Shown here: one piece after another, positions 8,903-18,178 of the stretch | Layout of the letters: every line of letters starts with the position of its first letter | Position numbering within the stretch: the stretch's first letter is position 1 | Assembly: GCA_016125085.1 (NCBI GenBank) | Contig: WGMM01000019.1 | Coordinates: 1 to 64,000 of the forward strand | Length of the DNA: 64,000 nt | Reading direction: 5' to 3' | DNA from: a bacterium | GTDB taxonomy: Bacteria > Planctomycetota > Planctomycetia > Isosphaerales > Isosphaeraceae | Position numbers and translations under genes: made by a program | Notes under the pieces: generated by a model | The model's database searches: none | What the model was told of the DNA's origin: nothing | The model's input: the letters and a program-made list of their open reading frames with translations, nothing else

Positions 8903-9913
8903 TTAGGCAATTTCGCCGGGAACTTGCGTCAGGTTCGTCTCGGCCGGACTGACGGTCGGGTGCGGGCTTTCGGCGGCATCCACCCGCTTTTTCCTGCGTG
9001 CCTTCGGCTCAGGCGGTTTGTGCTTCCAGCGCCGGTGCAGCCACAGATATTGCGTCGGATCCTTGCGGATGATGTCCTCAAGCCCCGCCATCATCTGCCG
9101 AGTCAGCACATCGACGGCGTCAGGCCCCGTCGGCAGATCCTCGGGCTTGATGACCGTCGCGATGTCCACCTCGTATTCGAAGCGGCCATTCAGCCGCCGT
9201 GCCGCCCCGACGACCACCATCGCCTGATGCTGAATCGCCATCAGGGCCATCGCCTTGTGCGTCGAAGCCGGCCGGCCGAAAAAGTCGATGAACAGGCCCT
9301 TCGGCCCGGCGTCCTGATCGCCCACGGTGCATAATATGCCGCCCGAAGCCAGAACTTCTTCCATCTGGTCGAAGCCCCCTTTTTTAGGGATCATCCGCTG
9401 CCCCGTGTGCTCGCGGAACTGACGCAGCCAGCGGTCCAGATACGGGTTGTCGAGCTTCCGGTAGATCGACCACGGCGAGAAGCCGTAAACGCCGAAGAGA
9501 TACCCGGCCATCTCCCAGTTGCCGTAATGGCCCGTGACGAGCAGCACCGGCTTCTTGCGCAGGATGTGCCGCAGCACGTCCCGCTCGACGTCGAAGCGAA
9601 TGTACCGCCGCCAGGTCGTCAGGCTGAGTTTGTACGGAATATGGGCGATTTCGATGATCATCGAAATGAAATGCCGATAGGTCGCCCGCACGACGCGATC
9701 ACGCTCGGCGTCGTCCATCGCGTCACCGAAGGCGATTTTCAGATTCTCGAGCGCCACCGTTCGATGGCGTTTGTCGACCTTATATGCGACCCAGGCGATG
9801 ACGGCCGCGAGACGATAGCCGACGGACAAGGGTGTCCACTGAAGGGCCGTCACCACGACCCTCACAGCCGCGTAAACGAGCCATTCGACCTTCATGTTGC
9901 GCGGCCGGGCCAT
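8903..9913 (-). CDS. LpxL/HtrB-type lipid A (lysophospholipid) acyltransferase
   Basis: Membrane-associated acyltransferase of the lauroyl/myristoyl transferase family, 336 residues, expected to add a secondary acyl chain to lipid A or a related lipid. The catalytic H-x4-E motif appears as TGHYGNWEM (about residue 125), followed by SIYRKLDNPYLDRWLRQ and DQDAGPKGLFIDFFG, both typical of the family. One N-terminal hydrophobic anchor (about 12-35). Start chosen at the ATG at 9913 (MARPRN) with GGAG about 10 bases upstream; a TTG at 9979 is less likely. It ends with a basic then polar tail. The gene converges with the helicase gene; a small GGTCG/CGACC hairpin (8877-8889) separates them. Confidence 0.9.
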   Translation of the reverse strand: MARPRNMKVEWLVYAAVRVVVTALQWTPLSVGYRLAAVIAWVAYKVDKRHRTVALENLKIAFGDAMDDAERDRVVRATYRHFISMIIEIAHIPYKLSLTTWRRYIRFDVERDVLRHILRKKPVLLVTGHYGNWEMAGYLFGVYGFSPWSIYRKLDNPYLDRWLRQFREHTGQRMIPKKGGFDQMEEVLASGGILCTVGDQDAGPKGLFIDFFGRPASTHKAMALMAIQHQAMVVVGAARRLNGRFEYEVDIATVIKPEDLPTGPDAVDVLTRQMMAGLEDIIRKDPTQYLWLHRRWKHKPPEPKARRKKRVDAAESPHPTVSPAETNLTQVPGEIA

Positions 9914-10040
9914 GAAAGGGTCACTCCGTTGACCACAGAACATCCGTGCGAATTTTGATGATTTCGCGGGTCGGGGCAATTGTGACGGTTGTGCCGAACA
10001 CCCCGGAAAGATCGTATCCTACTGACCTGAGCGCAGGGCG

Positions 10041-11111
10041 TCAACCCTGTTCGCGCAGCGGCAATTCCACGGTTTTCCGTAATTTCGCCGAAAGATAGAT
10101 CGCACGGATGATTTCCACGGCTTTGCGGCCTTCGCTGCCGTCCACGCGGGCGGGCTTATTGGCTTCGATCGCGGCCAGGAAGTCGGCGAGCTGGTCGCGA
10201 TGGCCGGCGTGCGAAATGCCGCGAGGGTCGCTGGCGCCGGTGTTGCCGGCCGAGCGGCCCTGAATTTCGGCCGTGATGCGTTTGTCGGCGTCGGTCTCGT
10301 TGCGGAAGGTCCAGAGGGTGATGTCGTCCTGCTCGACACGGGCCGAGCCGTCCGAGCCGTGGATTTCCGTGCGTTTGAGAAGGCCTGGATAGGCGGAAGT
10401 CGTCGCCTCGATCACTCCCAGGGCACCGCTGCGGAACTTGAGTGCGGCCACGGCGGTGTCTTCCACTTCGATGCGTTCGTGTGCCAGGGTGGCCGTGAGG
10501 GCCGTGATTTCGGCCACGTCGCCCATGAGCCAGGTGATCAGGTCGACGTTATGGATGGCCTGATTCATCAGCGCGCCGCCGCCGTCGAGGTCCCACGTGC
10601 CGCGCCAGCCGCCGCTGTCGTAGTATTCCTGCGTCCGCCACCACTTTACGTAGGTGTCGCCCAGGGTCAGCTTGCCGAACCGGCCGGAGTCGATGGCGGC
10701 TTTGAGCTGAATGTTCGCCGGGCTGAAGCGGGACGGGAATATCGCGCAAAGCCGCACGCCGGCCTTTTCGCAGGCTTCGATGATCCAATCGCAGCGCGGC
10801 AGGGTGATTTCCAGCGGCTTTTCGACGACGACGTGCTTGCCCGCCTTCGCGGCGGCCACGGAGGGCTCCAGGTGAGCGCCAGAGGGGGTGCAGACGCAGA
10901 CGACATCCAGGCCCGGATGGGCCAGGAATTTCTCGTAGTCGTCGTAGATAACGCAGTCACCCTCGGCGAGTTCGCGGATTTTCTCGCCGTTTTTGGCGTT
11001 CCGGCTGAAGGCGGCGACGACGCGGCCGTTGGGCAGGTCGTTGATGGCCCTTGTGTGAAATTCGGCGATCATGCCGCAGCCGACGATGCCGAAGCCGAAG
11101 TTGTGACTCAT
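10041..11111 (-). CDS. Gfo/Idh/MocA-family NAD(P)-dependent oxidoreductase
   Basis: 356 residues. The Rossmann fold begins at once with GFGIVGCGMIAEFH (residues 5-18), followed by DVVCVCTPSGAH and the signature VVVEKPLEI (about 95-103). In the C-terminal domain GGWRGTWDLDGGGALMNQAIHNVDLI contains the family's GG-G-hydrophobic-x-N/D-x-x-x-H-x-x-D core, written here in outline. Planctomycetes carry many such paralogues, acting on sugars, inositols or carbohydrate derivatives, so the substrate is not predictable. The ATG at 11111 has GGGAGA about 10 bases before it; the open frame continues 12 codons upstream without a ribosome site. Confidence 0.92.
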   Translation of the reverse strand: MSHNFGFGIVGCGMIAEFHTRAINDLPNGRVVAAFSRNAKNGEKIRELAEGDCVIYDDYEKFLAHPGLDVVCVCTPSGAHLEPSVAAAKAGKHVVVEKPLEITLPRCDWIIEACEKAGVRLCAIFPSRFSPANIQLKAAIDSGRFGKLTLGDTYVKWWRTQEYYDSGGWRGTWDLDGGGALMNQAIHNVDLITWLMGDVAEITALTATLAHERIEVEDTAVAALKFRSGALGVIEATTSAYPGLLKRTEIHGSDGSARVEQDDITLWTFRNETDADKRITAEIQGRSAGNTGASDPRGISHAGHRDQLADFLAAIEANKPARVDGSEGRKAVEIIRAIYLSAKLRKTVELPLREQG

Positions 11112-11159
11112 GTGATGGATTCTCCCTGATTTTTCTGGTTCAGCCATTCGTTCGAAGTT

Positions 11160-11546
11160 TCATGAACTGTTGGAGCCGCCAGCTTCATGGATCAGGCGGG
11201 TCAATTCGAGTTTGAGTATCGGAATGTGGTTCCGGCACACGTCGAAGATGATGATCTCATTGACGTCAGGATAGCCATTTCCCAGGAAATTCCGGATTCC
11301 GATGATCTTCCGCCAGGGAATTTCCGGATTTCGATCGAAAAGATCGCCGTGGTCAAGCCTTTCGATACGTTTCGCGGACTCGCCGAGTTCGAGCAGCATC
11401 ATGCAGATGGCGTCGAGCATGTCCAGGCCATGGTCGTCGCTCAGGAAGGCCTGAGGGGTTTCGATCGAGCCGAATCGCCGCTCAATCCTGCCGATCGCTT
11501 CAGCCATCCAGACGAGATGATCGAGAATCCGTGGGTCAATCGGCAT
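11160..11546 (-). CDS. HepT-like (DUF86) HEPN protein with altered active-site motif
   Basis: 128 residues. HepT toxins are HEPN ribonucleases whose active site is R-x4-H-x-Y. Here the corresponding segment (about residues 84-93) reads IRNFLGNGYPDV: the arginine and tyrosine are in place but the histidine is asparagine (codon AAT). The rest fits the family, including MLLELGESAKRI, WRKIIGIRNF and the terminal PILKLELTRLI. The ATG overlaps the last 11 bases of the upstream nucleotidyltransferase gene, the usual MntA-HepT arrangement. The tyrosine that MntA-type antitoxins AMPylate is retained. The substitution suggests loss or strong reduction of RNase activity, so the pair may be inactive or repurposed. 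Confidence 0.85.
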   Translation of the reverse strand: MPIDPRILDHLVWMAEAIGRIERRFGSIETPQAFLSDDHGLDMLDAICMMLLELGESAKRIERLDHGDLFDRNPEIPWRKIIGIRNFLGNGYPDVNEIIIFDVCRNHIPILKLELTRLIHEAGGSNSS

Positions 11547-11856
11547 AGGCCGCTTCCCGGCTCAGTCGATTCTTGAACATCGGTCGAATGGAATCGCGAA
11601 AAAAGACCAGATCGACATCGCAATCGAAGCGCCCGTCCAAAATTTCCTTCAGTTCGAGCAAATGATCGAGCGTTTGCCGTTTCAGATGAACCACCACATC
11701 CACATCGCTCTCCGGGCCGGCTTCGTTGCGGGCCACCGATCCGAACACGCCGATGCGTTCGACACCGTAGCGGGCCTTCAATTCCGGCAGAAGTTCGCGC
11801 AGGACGGCCAGGGCTGCGTCGCGAGTCCAGATTTTCGGATTCGCACCCGTCGCCAT
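11536..11856 (-). CDS. MntA-like nucleotidyltransferase antitoxin
   Basis: Minimal nucleotidyltransferase of 106 residues. The catalytic signature GS-x10-D-x-D is complete: GVFGSVARNEAGPESDVDV at about residues 37-55, followed by the third acidic position in DVDLVF (about 85). Proteins of this kind AMPylate and thereby neutralise a HepT-type HEPN toxin. It is the first gene of the pair and overlaps the HepT-like gene by 11 bases. Start: ATG at 11856. Tyrosyl-tRNA synthetase ends 51 bases away on the same strand. Confidence 0.9.
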   Translation of the reverse strand: MATGANPKIWTRDAALAVLRELLPELKARYGVERIGVFGSVARNEAGPESDVDVVVHLKRQTLDHLLELKEILDGRFDCDVDLVFFRDSIRPMFKNRLSREAAYAD

Positions 11857-11907
11857 GGCGTCGCCCTTTCGATCAAGACTTCCGAATCAGCCTCGCCAGA
11901 TGATCGT

Positions 11908-13122
11908 TCAAAGCCTGATTTTCGCGATCTTGCGCTTGCCGACACGCACGATCATGCCGTCTGTCGGAGCGATTTTGCCGTTCACGTCCGTCACGGCTTC
12001 CCGCTCGGGGCCGAAGTTCACGCCCCCCTGGGCGATCACACGGCGGGCGTTCGAAGTGCTCGATTCCAGCCCCAGAGTGACGATCAGGCGAGACCAGGCG
12101 ACCTCACCGGCTGCATCGAGAAGATCAGGCGGCAGCGAAAGTTCGGGGATTTCTTCCGGGTCGGCGCCGGATGCCCTGCGGCGGAATTCGGCGGCGGCAT
12201 GGTCGGCGGCGGCCTGACCGTGATACTGGCCGATGATGGCCTTGGCCAGGGCCTCTTTGGCGTCGCGCGGGTTATATTGATCCGAAAGCCAGCGTTCGAT
12301 CTCCATTGTCGTCAGATCCGTCAGCAGCGTGAAATACTGCCGCATCGGCTCGTCCGGAATGCTCATGATCTTGCCGAATTGCGACACGGCATCTTCGGCC
12401 ACGCCGACATAGTTGCCCAGGCTTTTGCCCATCCGGCGGGTGCCGTCGGTGCCTACCAGGATCGGCATCGTCATCGCAACCTGTCCGTCCTGGCCCTGGG
12501 CACGCTGCAGGTCACGGCCGCACATCAGGCTGAAGAGCTGCTCTGTGCCGCCCAGTTCGACATCGGCCTTGATTTCGACCGAGTCCCAGCCCTGCATGAG
12601 CGGGTAGAGGCATTCATGCAGGTAAACAGGCTTTTCGGCGGCCAGTCGCTTGGCGAAGTCGTCGCGTGTGGTGAGCTGCGAAACGGTCATTTTGCGGCAC
12701 AGGTCAAGTACGTCCAGAAAGCTCCACTTGCCGAACCATTCGCCGTTGCGATAGACCTCGGCGCGGTTCATGTCGATAATCCGGCCGACCTGAACCAGAT
12801 AATCCCTGGCATTGGCCTCGACGGCTTCTTCCGTCAGTTTCGCACGGGTTTCGTCGCGGCCGGAAGGGTCGCCCACGAGGGCCGTGTAATTGCCGATGAT
12901 GATGATCGCCGTGTGCCCGAGATCCTGAAACTGCCGAAGTTTGCGCAGCGGCACGGTGTGCCCGAGGTGCACGTCGATTCCGGTCGGATCGATGCCGTAT
13001 TTCACCCGCAACGGCTTGCCCGTACGGACCGAGGCCTCGAGCTTTTTGCGGAAGGCGTCTTCCGGAACGATTTGCTCGACGCCACGAATCAGCAAGTCCC
13101 ACTGCTCTTGAAATGACCGCAT
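11908..13122 (-). CDS. tyrS: Tyrosyl-tRNA synthetase
   Basis: Class I aminoacyl-tRNA synthetase charging tRNA-Tyr, 404 residues. The HIGH motif appears as HLGHTVPL (about residues 52-59) after KYGIDPTG. The KMSKS motif appears as RRMGKSLGN (about 229-237), preceded by MPILVGTDGTRRMG. The C-terminal S4-like RNA-binding domain (about 335-404) includes SSTSNARRVIAQGGVNF. The alignment-like features resemble the TyrZ subtype rather than E. coli TyrS (my judgement). ATG at 13122. No T-box leader is apparent in the upstream 250 bases. Confidence 0.96.
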   Translation of the reverse strand: MRSFQEQWDLLIRGVEQIVPEDAFRKKLEASVRTGKPLRVKYGIDPTGIDVHLGHTVPLRKLRQFQDLGHTAIIIIGNYTALVGDPSGRDETRAKLTEEAVEANARDYLVQVGRIIDMNRAEVYRNGEWFGKWSFLDVLDLCRKMTVSQLTTRDDFAKRLAAEKPVYLHECLYPLMQGWDSVEIKADVELGGTEQLFSLMCGRDLQRAQGQDGQVAMTMPILVGTDGTRRMGKSLGNYVGVAEDAVSQFGKIMSIPDEPMRQYFTLLTDLTTMEIERWLSDQYNPRDAKEALAKAIIGQYHGQAAADHAAAEFRRRASGADPEEIPELSLPPDLLDAAGEVAWSRLIVTLGLESSTSNARRVIAQGGVNFGPEREAVTDVNGKIAPTDGMIVRVGKRKIAKIRL

Positions 13123-13368
13123 CGTCTACCTATGTTAAAGCATGTTCGAGTCCGGTATTCCGCAGGCTCGCGTGTCAAGCGGCACGGCTTTCCGAAGTTC
13201 TCGACCACCCGTGTCTCGATTCCCCTGAGAAGGCGTCGATATGCCTTCGATGGCCGCATTCTAAGCCATCCGCGGCATCGGTCGCAAGATCGCGGGTCAT
13301 TCCGGCCGCGGCCGGAAACGACGTTTCAATCTGGTCGAAAGACCATCGGCTCTTTCAGGACCACATCC

Positions 13369-14256
13369 TTGCCTGCACGATCGATTTCCGTCATTGTCGG
13401 CATTCTGCTGGTGGTCCAGCTCGGCGGCATGGCCTTCGCCAATTTTTTCTCGGTCATGGACCGCCTCATGGGCCTTCGCTGGCTGTTCCCGGTAGGGCTG
13501 AGGCCACGTGTACGCTGGTCATTGCCGTTTTTCTTCGTGATCTGGATGGCCAGCCTTCTGGCCCAGACGTTGGTTTATTCGGGTCTGGGCATCATCCCGT
13601 CGCTCACCAGCGACGATGCGGACAGCCTGAGGGCGATCCTGACGATCACATTCTGCAATGCGCTTTTCCTGATCCTGATACCGCTTTTGACCGGCCCGGG
13701 GCTTAAGCCGGGGCTGGAACGCCTGGGGCTGACTGGCCCGCACCTGCAGTATCAGGTCGTGACTGGCCTGCGCATGGCCTGGCTGGTCTCGCCCTACATT
13801 TACATGATCAATCTGATCGCAAATCTCGTGTTCGAAAATCAGTCGCACGCGGTCATGAAAATGCTCGACAGCGGCTTGAGTTCCGCAACGATCGCCCTTT
13901 CTACCGTAACGGCCGTCGTGCTGGCGCCATTTGTCGAAGAGATGCTGTTCCGCGGCCTTCTTTTGGGTGCACTCGTCCGCAAAAGCTCCATTGTCCAGGC
14001 CCGCCACAGAGCATGGCTCGTGCGGCTCTCGAACGTGGCCTGTTCAATGCTGTTCGCGATCCTGCACATCAGCGCCTGGCCTTCGCCGATCGGCATCTTT
14101 TTTCTTTCGCTGGCTTTAGGCAAGCTTTACATCTCCACCGGCAGGTTGTGGCCCTGCGTCGTCGCACATGCCGCATTCAACCTTACCGGAATTCTCGGAA
14201 TGATCGCTGCCGTGCTGATGAAGCAAGCGGACACATTGGCCCTGATCCTGCCCTGA
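13369..14256 (+). CDS. CPBP-family intramembrane metalloprotease (Abi-like)
   Basis: Multi-pass membrane protein of 295 residues with about seven to eight hydrophobic segments. The three CPBP motifs are visible: EEMLFRG (about 188-194, the EExxxR box), AILHISAWPSPIGIF (about 227-241, the Fxxx-H-type box) and HAAFNL near the C-terminus. Family members cleave prenylated or membrane proteins, or act in bacteriocin immunity. I prefer a TTG start at 13369, because AGGA lies 8 bases upstream and the hydrophobic segment SISVIVGILLVVQLGGM follows directly. The frame is open back to 13132 but that stretch is arginine-rich and looks like non-coding extension. Confidence 0.85.
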   Translation: MPARSISVIVGILLVVQLGGMAFANFFSVMDRLMGLRWLFPVGLRPRVRWSLPFFFVIWMASLLAQTLVYSGLGIIPSLTSDDADSLRAILTITFCNALFLILIPLLTGPGLKPGLERLGLTGPHLQYQVVTGLRMAWLVSPYIYMINLIANLVFENQSHAVMKMLDSGLSSATIALSTVTAVVLAPFVEEMLFRGLLLGALVRKSSIVQARHRAWLVRLSNVACSMLFAILHISAWPSPIGIFFLSLALGKLYISTGRLWPCVVAHAAFNLTGILGMIAAVLMKQADTLALILP

Positions 14257-14416
14257 CCGGTTCGTCGGCTCCCCTGCTTTTCGCCCTCACGATGACCGGT
14301 TATCATATCAGGCATCAGCACGCACGATGGCCACGCACACGGCAAAGGCCTTTCGATCCCGCCCGGCGCGTGCCCTGTCGACGGTCTTTCCGATCCGCAA
14401 TCCACGTGTGAAACCC

Positions 14417-17400
14417 ATGAAAATCCGAACCTGTTTTCTGACTGGAATGGTCGCCGCCGCCGGGTGTTTCGGCCTGGCCTATGCCCAGAACGACCCGGCC
14501 AACGACCCCGGCCGCGTGGATCTCGTCGCCACGACCGAAGCACTGACACCCGAACTGGAAAAAGCCGCATTCGTGTTGCCGCCTGGTTTCGAGGCTCAGC
14601 TCGTCGCCGCCGAACCTGACGTGCACAAGCCCATGAACCTGGCCTTCGACGACCTCGGCCGGTTGTGGGTGACATCGAGCCTCGAATACCCCTTCCCTGC
14701 CAAGGACGGCTCCGTCGGCCGCGACCAGGTTCTGATCTTCAGCGATTTCGGCCCCGATGGCAGAGCCCGCAAGCGACAGGTCTTCGCCGACGGCCTCAAT
14801 ATCCCCATCGGCCTGATTCCTCTTTCGCCCAACGAGGCGCTCGTTCACTCCATTCCCGCGATCTGGCGGCTGACGGACACCGACGGCGACGGCAAGGCCG
14901 ACAAGAAGGAGCAGGTCTATCAGCAATACGGCCAGCGCGATACCCACGGCATGACCAACGCCTTCACCTGGGGTTTCGACGGCTGGCTCTATGCCTGCCA
15001 CGGGTTCAACAACGACTCGACCATCAAGGCCGCCGACGGTTCGACGATTTCGCTTTCGTCCGGCAACACTTACCGGATGAAGGCCGACGGCTCGCACGTG
15101 GAACGCCACACGAACGGCCAGGTGAACCCCTTCGGTATCGCTCAGGACGAGTGGGGCAACCTGTTCACGTCCGACTGCCACTCGAAGCCGATTTACCAGC
15201 TCCTCAAGGGCGCGTATTATCCCAGCTTCGGCAAACCGCACGACGGTATGGGCTTCGGGCCCGACATGATCCGCCACGATCACTATTCCACGGGCATCGC
15301 GGGCATCGCCATCGACACCGGCAGCCAGTTCCCTGAGGAATATCGCGGCCGGGCATGGATCGGCAACGTCGTCACCAGCCGGATCAATCACGACCGTTTC
15401 GAACGCACCGGCGGCACCATCGAAGCGAAAGAACTCCCCGACTTTCTCGTTTCGAAAGATCCGTGGTTCCGGCCGGTCGACCTGAAATTCGGCCCTGACG
15501 GAGCCCTTTACGTCGCCGACTTCTACAACCGCATCATCGGCCACTATGAAGTGCCGCTGCAGCACCCGGGCCGCGACCGCGAACGGGGCCGCATCTGGCG
15601 GATCGTCTACAAGGGCGACAAGGCCCCCGACACCACCGCCCATTCCAGAGCCGCAACGACCGACTGGACGAAAGCCGGCGTGGATGAACTCGTCGCCGCC
15701 CTGGCCCATCCGAACATGGCCGTACGCGTCCGGGCTACGAATCACATCGTCGCACGTGGCGGCGATGCCGCCGTCGAGCCCCTTTCGAAAATCCTGGCTG
15801 CCCCCGTGGGGGAAGCCAACGCCAAAAGCCACGCCCTTTGGGTGCTGCACCGCACCGGTAAGCTGAAGCCCGAGCAACTGGCAGCCGCGGCTCAGGACCC
15901 CCATGCCGTCGTTCGCAGCCATGCGATGCGGGTTCTGGCGGATTCCCCGTCCAGCGAACCGCTCTGGAGGGGCCTCGCTTATGGAGGACTGAAAGATACG
16001 GATGGTCTCGTACGACGTAACGCAGCCGAAGCTCTCGGCCAGGGTCCTGCCCAGGAACAAGTGAACGCCCTGCTCTCCGCCCTGGCGGAATGCCCGCCGG
16101 CTGACACCCATCAGCGGCACGTGATCCGCATGGCCATACGCAACCATCTCGTCAAACCCGAGATCCTCGAAAAAGTCACCGAGAAGCCCCGCGACCCTGC
16201 CCAGATGGCCGCACTCGCCGACTGTGCCCTGGGAGCCCACTCCCGAGAGTCGGCGGCCTTCGTACGGAAGTACGTGACGACGGACCCTTCCGCCGCTCCG
16301 CGAAGAGACGAATTCGCAGCCCATATCGCCCGCTACGGTTCCGATGAAGAACTGGACTCCCTGATCGCCTGGGCACGCGGATCTCTGGACAAACCTGGCC
16401 AGGTCAATCTCTCCCGTTCGATCTCGCAAGGGCGGCAGGCCGCTGGCCAGAAACCGCTGAAAGCCCAGCGTGAATGGACATCGGGCCTGGTCCGTGAGCT
16501 GATCGCTTCGAACGCCCCCGAGGATGCGAACCAGATGACGGCCCTGGCCGAACTGGCCGCCACGATGGGCCTGACCGACCTGGCCGGCCCACTGGCCGAT
16601 GTCGGTAAGGACAGTGCCCGCCCCCAGCCGATCCGTGTGGCTGCCCTCGAATCGGTCACGCGATTGAATCGTCCGATGGCCCGCGACGTTCTCGGCAAGC
16701 TGATGGCCGATGCCGAACACGACCCGGCCATGCGGGATCAGGCCGCGGGAATCCTGGGCCGGATGGGCCAGCCAGAAACCGACGCCGTGCTCGTCGAGCA
16801 GATCGCCACCGCCCCGGCCCGCCTGCAACAGGCGATCGCTGTGGCACTCGTTCAGCGTCCCGCTGGTGCCGAAGCGCTGCTGGCGGCCGTCGAAGCCGGC
16901 AAGGCCTCGGCGCGGCTTCTGTTGATCCGGCCAGTGGAAAACAAGCTGAAGCAGACAGACCTGCGTGACCGCGATGCCCGCCTGTCGAAGGCCACGAAGG
17001 GCATTCCGCCCGGCGACGAACGTATCGCGGCCCTGATCGGCGAACGCAAGTCTTTCGTCAGCAGTCACAAGGGTAGCGCCGCCACTGGATTGGGCGTGTT
17101 CACCAAAAACTGTGCCACGTGCCACCGCATCGGCGAAACAGGGGCCCGCATCGGGCCGCAGCTCGACGGTGTCGGCGTGCGGGGTGTGGAGCGTCTTCTG
17201 GAAGACATCCTCGACCCGAACCGTAACGTCGACCAGGCGTTCCGCTCGACCACCATCGCCACGAAGGAAGGCCAGATCCTGACCGGCCTGCTCCTGCGTG
17301 ACGAAGGCGAAGTGCTCGTGCTGGCCGACTCCCAGGGCAAGGATGTGCGTGTGGCCAAGGCTGACGTCGCCGAGCAGACCGTCAACCCCCTCTCCCCCAT

Positions 17401-17500
17401 GCCGGCCAACTGGGCCGACGCACTCAAGCCGGAAGAACTGGCTGATCTTCTGTCATATCTGCTTGACCAGAAGCAAAAGGTGAAGGCGATTCTGCCCTGA
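14417..17500 (+). CDS. PVC-type membrane-bound dehydrogenase with HEAT repeats and c-type haem domain
   Basis: 1027 residues, exported. The signal peptide ends AYA/QND (about residue 24). About residues 55-400 form a six-bladed-propeller-like sugar dehydrogenase domain (LAFDDLGRLWVTSSLEYP, GLNIPIGLIP, HGMTNAFTWGFDGWLYACHG, FGPDGALYVADFYN). About 430-850 is a HEAT-like alpha-solenoid. The C-terminal domain has CATCH (about residue 900), a single haem-c attachment site, and GPQLDGVGVRG, followed by the conserved LLEDILDPNRNVD. This is the architecture of the abundant PVC-superphylum dehydrogenases thought to act on complex carbohydrates or their derivatives; the substrate is unknown. An in-frame ATG at 14327 would add 30 residues before the signal peptide. 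A strong terminator follows. Confidence 0.93.
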   Translation: MKIRTCFLTGMVAAAGCFGLAYAQNDPANDPGRVDLVATTEALTPELEKAAFVLPPGFEAQLVAAEPDVHKPMNLAFDDLGRLWVTSSLEYPFPAKDGSVGRDQVLIFSDFGPDGRARKRQVFADGLNIPIGLIPLSPNEALVHSIPAIWRLTDTDGDGKADKKEQVYQQYGQRDTHGMTNAFTWGFDGWLYACHGFNNDSTIKAADGSTISLSSGNTYRMKADGSHVERHTNGQVNPFGIAQDEWGNLFTSDCHSKPIYQLLKGAYYPSFGKPHDGMGFGPDMIRHDHYSTGIAGIAIDTGSQFPEEYRGRAWIGNVVTSRINHDRFERTGGTIEAKELPDFLVSKDPWFRPVDLKFGPDGALYVADFYNRIIGHYEVPLQHPGRDRERGRIWRIVYKGDKAPDTTAHSRAATTDWTKAGVDELVAALAHPNMAVRVRATNHIVARGGDAAVEPLSKILAAPVGEANAKSHALWVLHRTGKLKPEQLAAAAQDPHAVVRSHAMRVLADSPSSEPLWRGLAYGGLKDTDGLVRRNAAEALGQGPAQEQVNALLSALAECPPADTHQRHVIRMAIRNHLVKPEILEKVTEKPRDPAQMAALADCALGAHSRESAAFVRKYVTTDPSAAPRRDEFAAHIARYGSDEELDSLIAWARGSLDKPGQVNLSRSISQGRQAAGQKPLKAQREWTSGLVRELIASNAPEDANQMTALAELAATMGLTDLAGPLADVGKDSARPQPIRVAALESVTRLNRPMARDVLGKLMADAEHDPAMRDQAAGILGRMGQPETDAVLVEQIATAPARLQQAIAVALVQRPAGAEALLAAVEAGKASARLLLIRPVENKLKQTDLRDRDARLSKATKGIPPGDERIAALIGERKSFVSSHKGSAATGLGVFTKNCATCHRIGETGARIGPQLDGVGVRGVERLLEDILDPNRNVDQAFRSTTIATKEGQILTGLLLRDEGEVLVLADSQGKDVRVAKADVAEQTVNPLSPMPANWADALKPEELADLLSYLLDQKQKVKAILP

Positions 17501-17534
17501 TCGCATTGCAATTCCTGCACTGGCGAAATCCGAT

Positions 17535-17568
17535 GGAACTGGCCGCGCCCCGGCCAGTTCCTCATTTT
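17535..17568 (+). terminator. Intrinsic terminator after the PVC dehydrogenase
   Basis: Ten-base perfect inverted repeat (GGAACTGGCC at 17535-17544, GGCCAGTTCC at 17552-17561) followed by TCATTTT, 34 bases past the stop codon. Confidence 0.75.
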
Positions 17569-17653
17569 GGGTGGAATGGAATTCGAAGCGATTCACATGC
17601 GATCCGATGCCGGCTGAACCGAACCGCCAATTCGCCAATCGACACTTTCCGCA

Positions 17654-18178
17654 ATGAAATCGATCGCCATCGTACTTAGTTGCATTTTCGCGGCCATCTG
17701 TTACGGCATCTTGCATGACCAGATCACGGCCAGGGTTTGCGTCGAGTATTTTACGATCGGGCATCCCCCCGTTTTCGTTACGGATGACCCGACCCTTCTG
17801 GGCATCGGCTGGGGCATCATCGCCACCTGGTGGGTCGGCTTCCTGCTGGGTGTTCCGCTGGCAATCGCGGCCCTTGCTGGCAATCAACCGGCCCGACCGC
17901 TGAAATCGCTGATCCGCCCGATTTCGAAACTTCTCGCCGTCATGTCTGTTTGTGCGATCACAGCAGGACTCATGGGCTGGTTTCTCGCCTCAAGAAATAT
18001 CATTTCCCTGACTGGCCCGATCGCCGAAGCCGTTCCTGCAGACCGTCACATACCGTTCCTGGCCGACCTCTGGGCCCACAACGCAAGTTATTTCACGGGA
18101 TTCATCGGCGGAATCGTCGTGATCGGAAGCGTCTGGCGATCCAGAAGCCGAGTTGCGATCGGGAATTCTGACGGCTGA
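17654..18178 (+). CDS. Small integral membrane protein, function unknown
   Basis: 174 residues with four predicted membrane helices: IAIVLSCIFAAICYGIL (about 4-20), GIGWGIIATWWVGFLLGVPLAIAALAG (about 50-76), LLAVMSVCAITAGLMGWFLAS (about 93-113) and YFTGFIGGIVVIGSVW near the C-terminus. The segment HDQITARVCVEYFTIGHPP after helix 1 is unusually polar and looks conserved-domain-like; I recall similar hypothetical proteins in environmental bacteria but no function. ATG at 17654. Isolated on the plus strand behind a terminator, so it has its own promoter. The next 870 bases hold no intact plus-strand gene. Confidence 0.75.
   Translation: MKSIAIVLSCIFAAICYGILHDQITARVCVEYFTIGHPPVFVTDDPTLLGIGWGIIATWWVGFLLGVPLAIAALAGNQPARPLKSLIRPISKLLAVMSVCAITAGLMGWFLASRNIISLTGPIAEAVPADRHIPFLADLWAHNASYFTGFIGGIVVIGSVWRSRSRVAIGNSDG

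Noticed and set aside
14315..17125. 936-codon open frame on the minus strand
   Set aside because: It lies antisense to the PVC dehydrogenase, which has a signal peptide, propeller, HEAT and CxxCH motifs. The translation is low-complexity and has no recognisable domain; it comes from strong codon bias.
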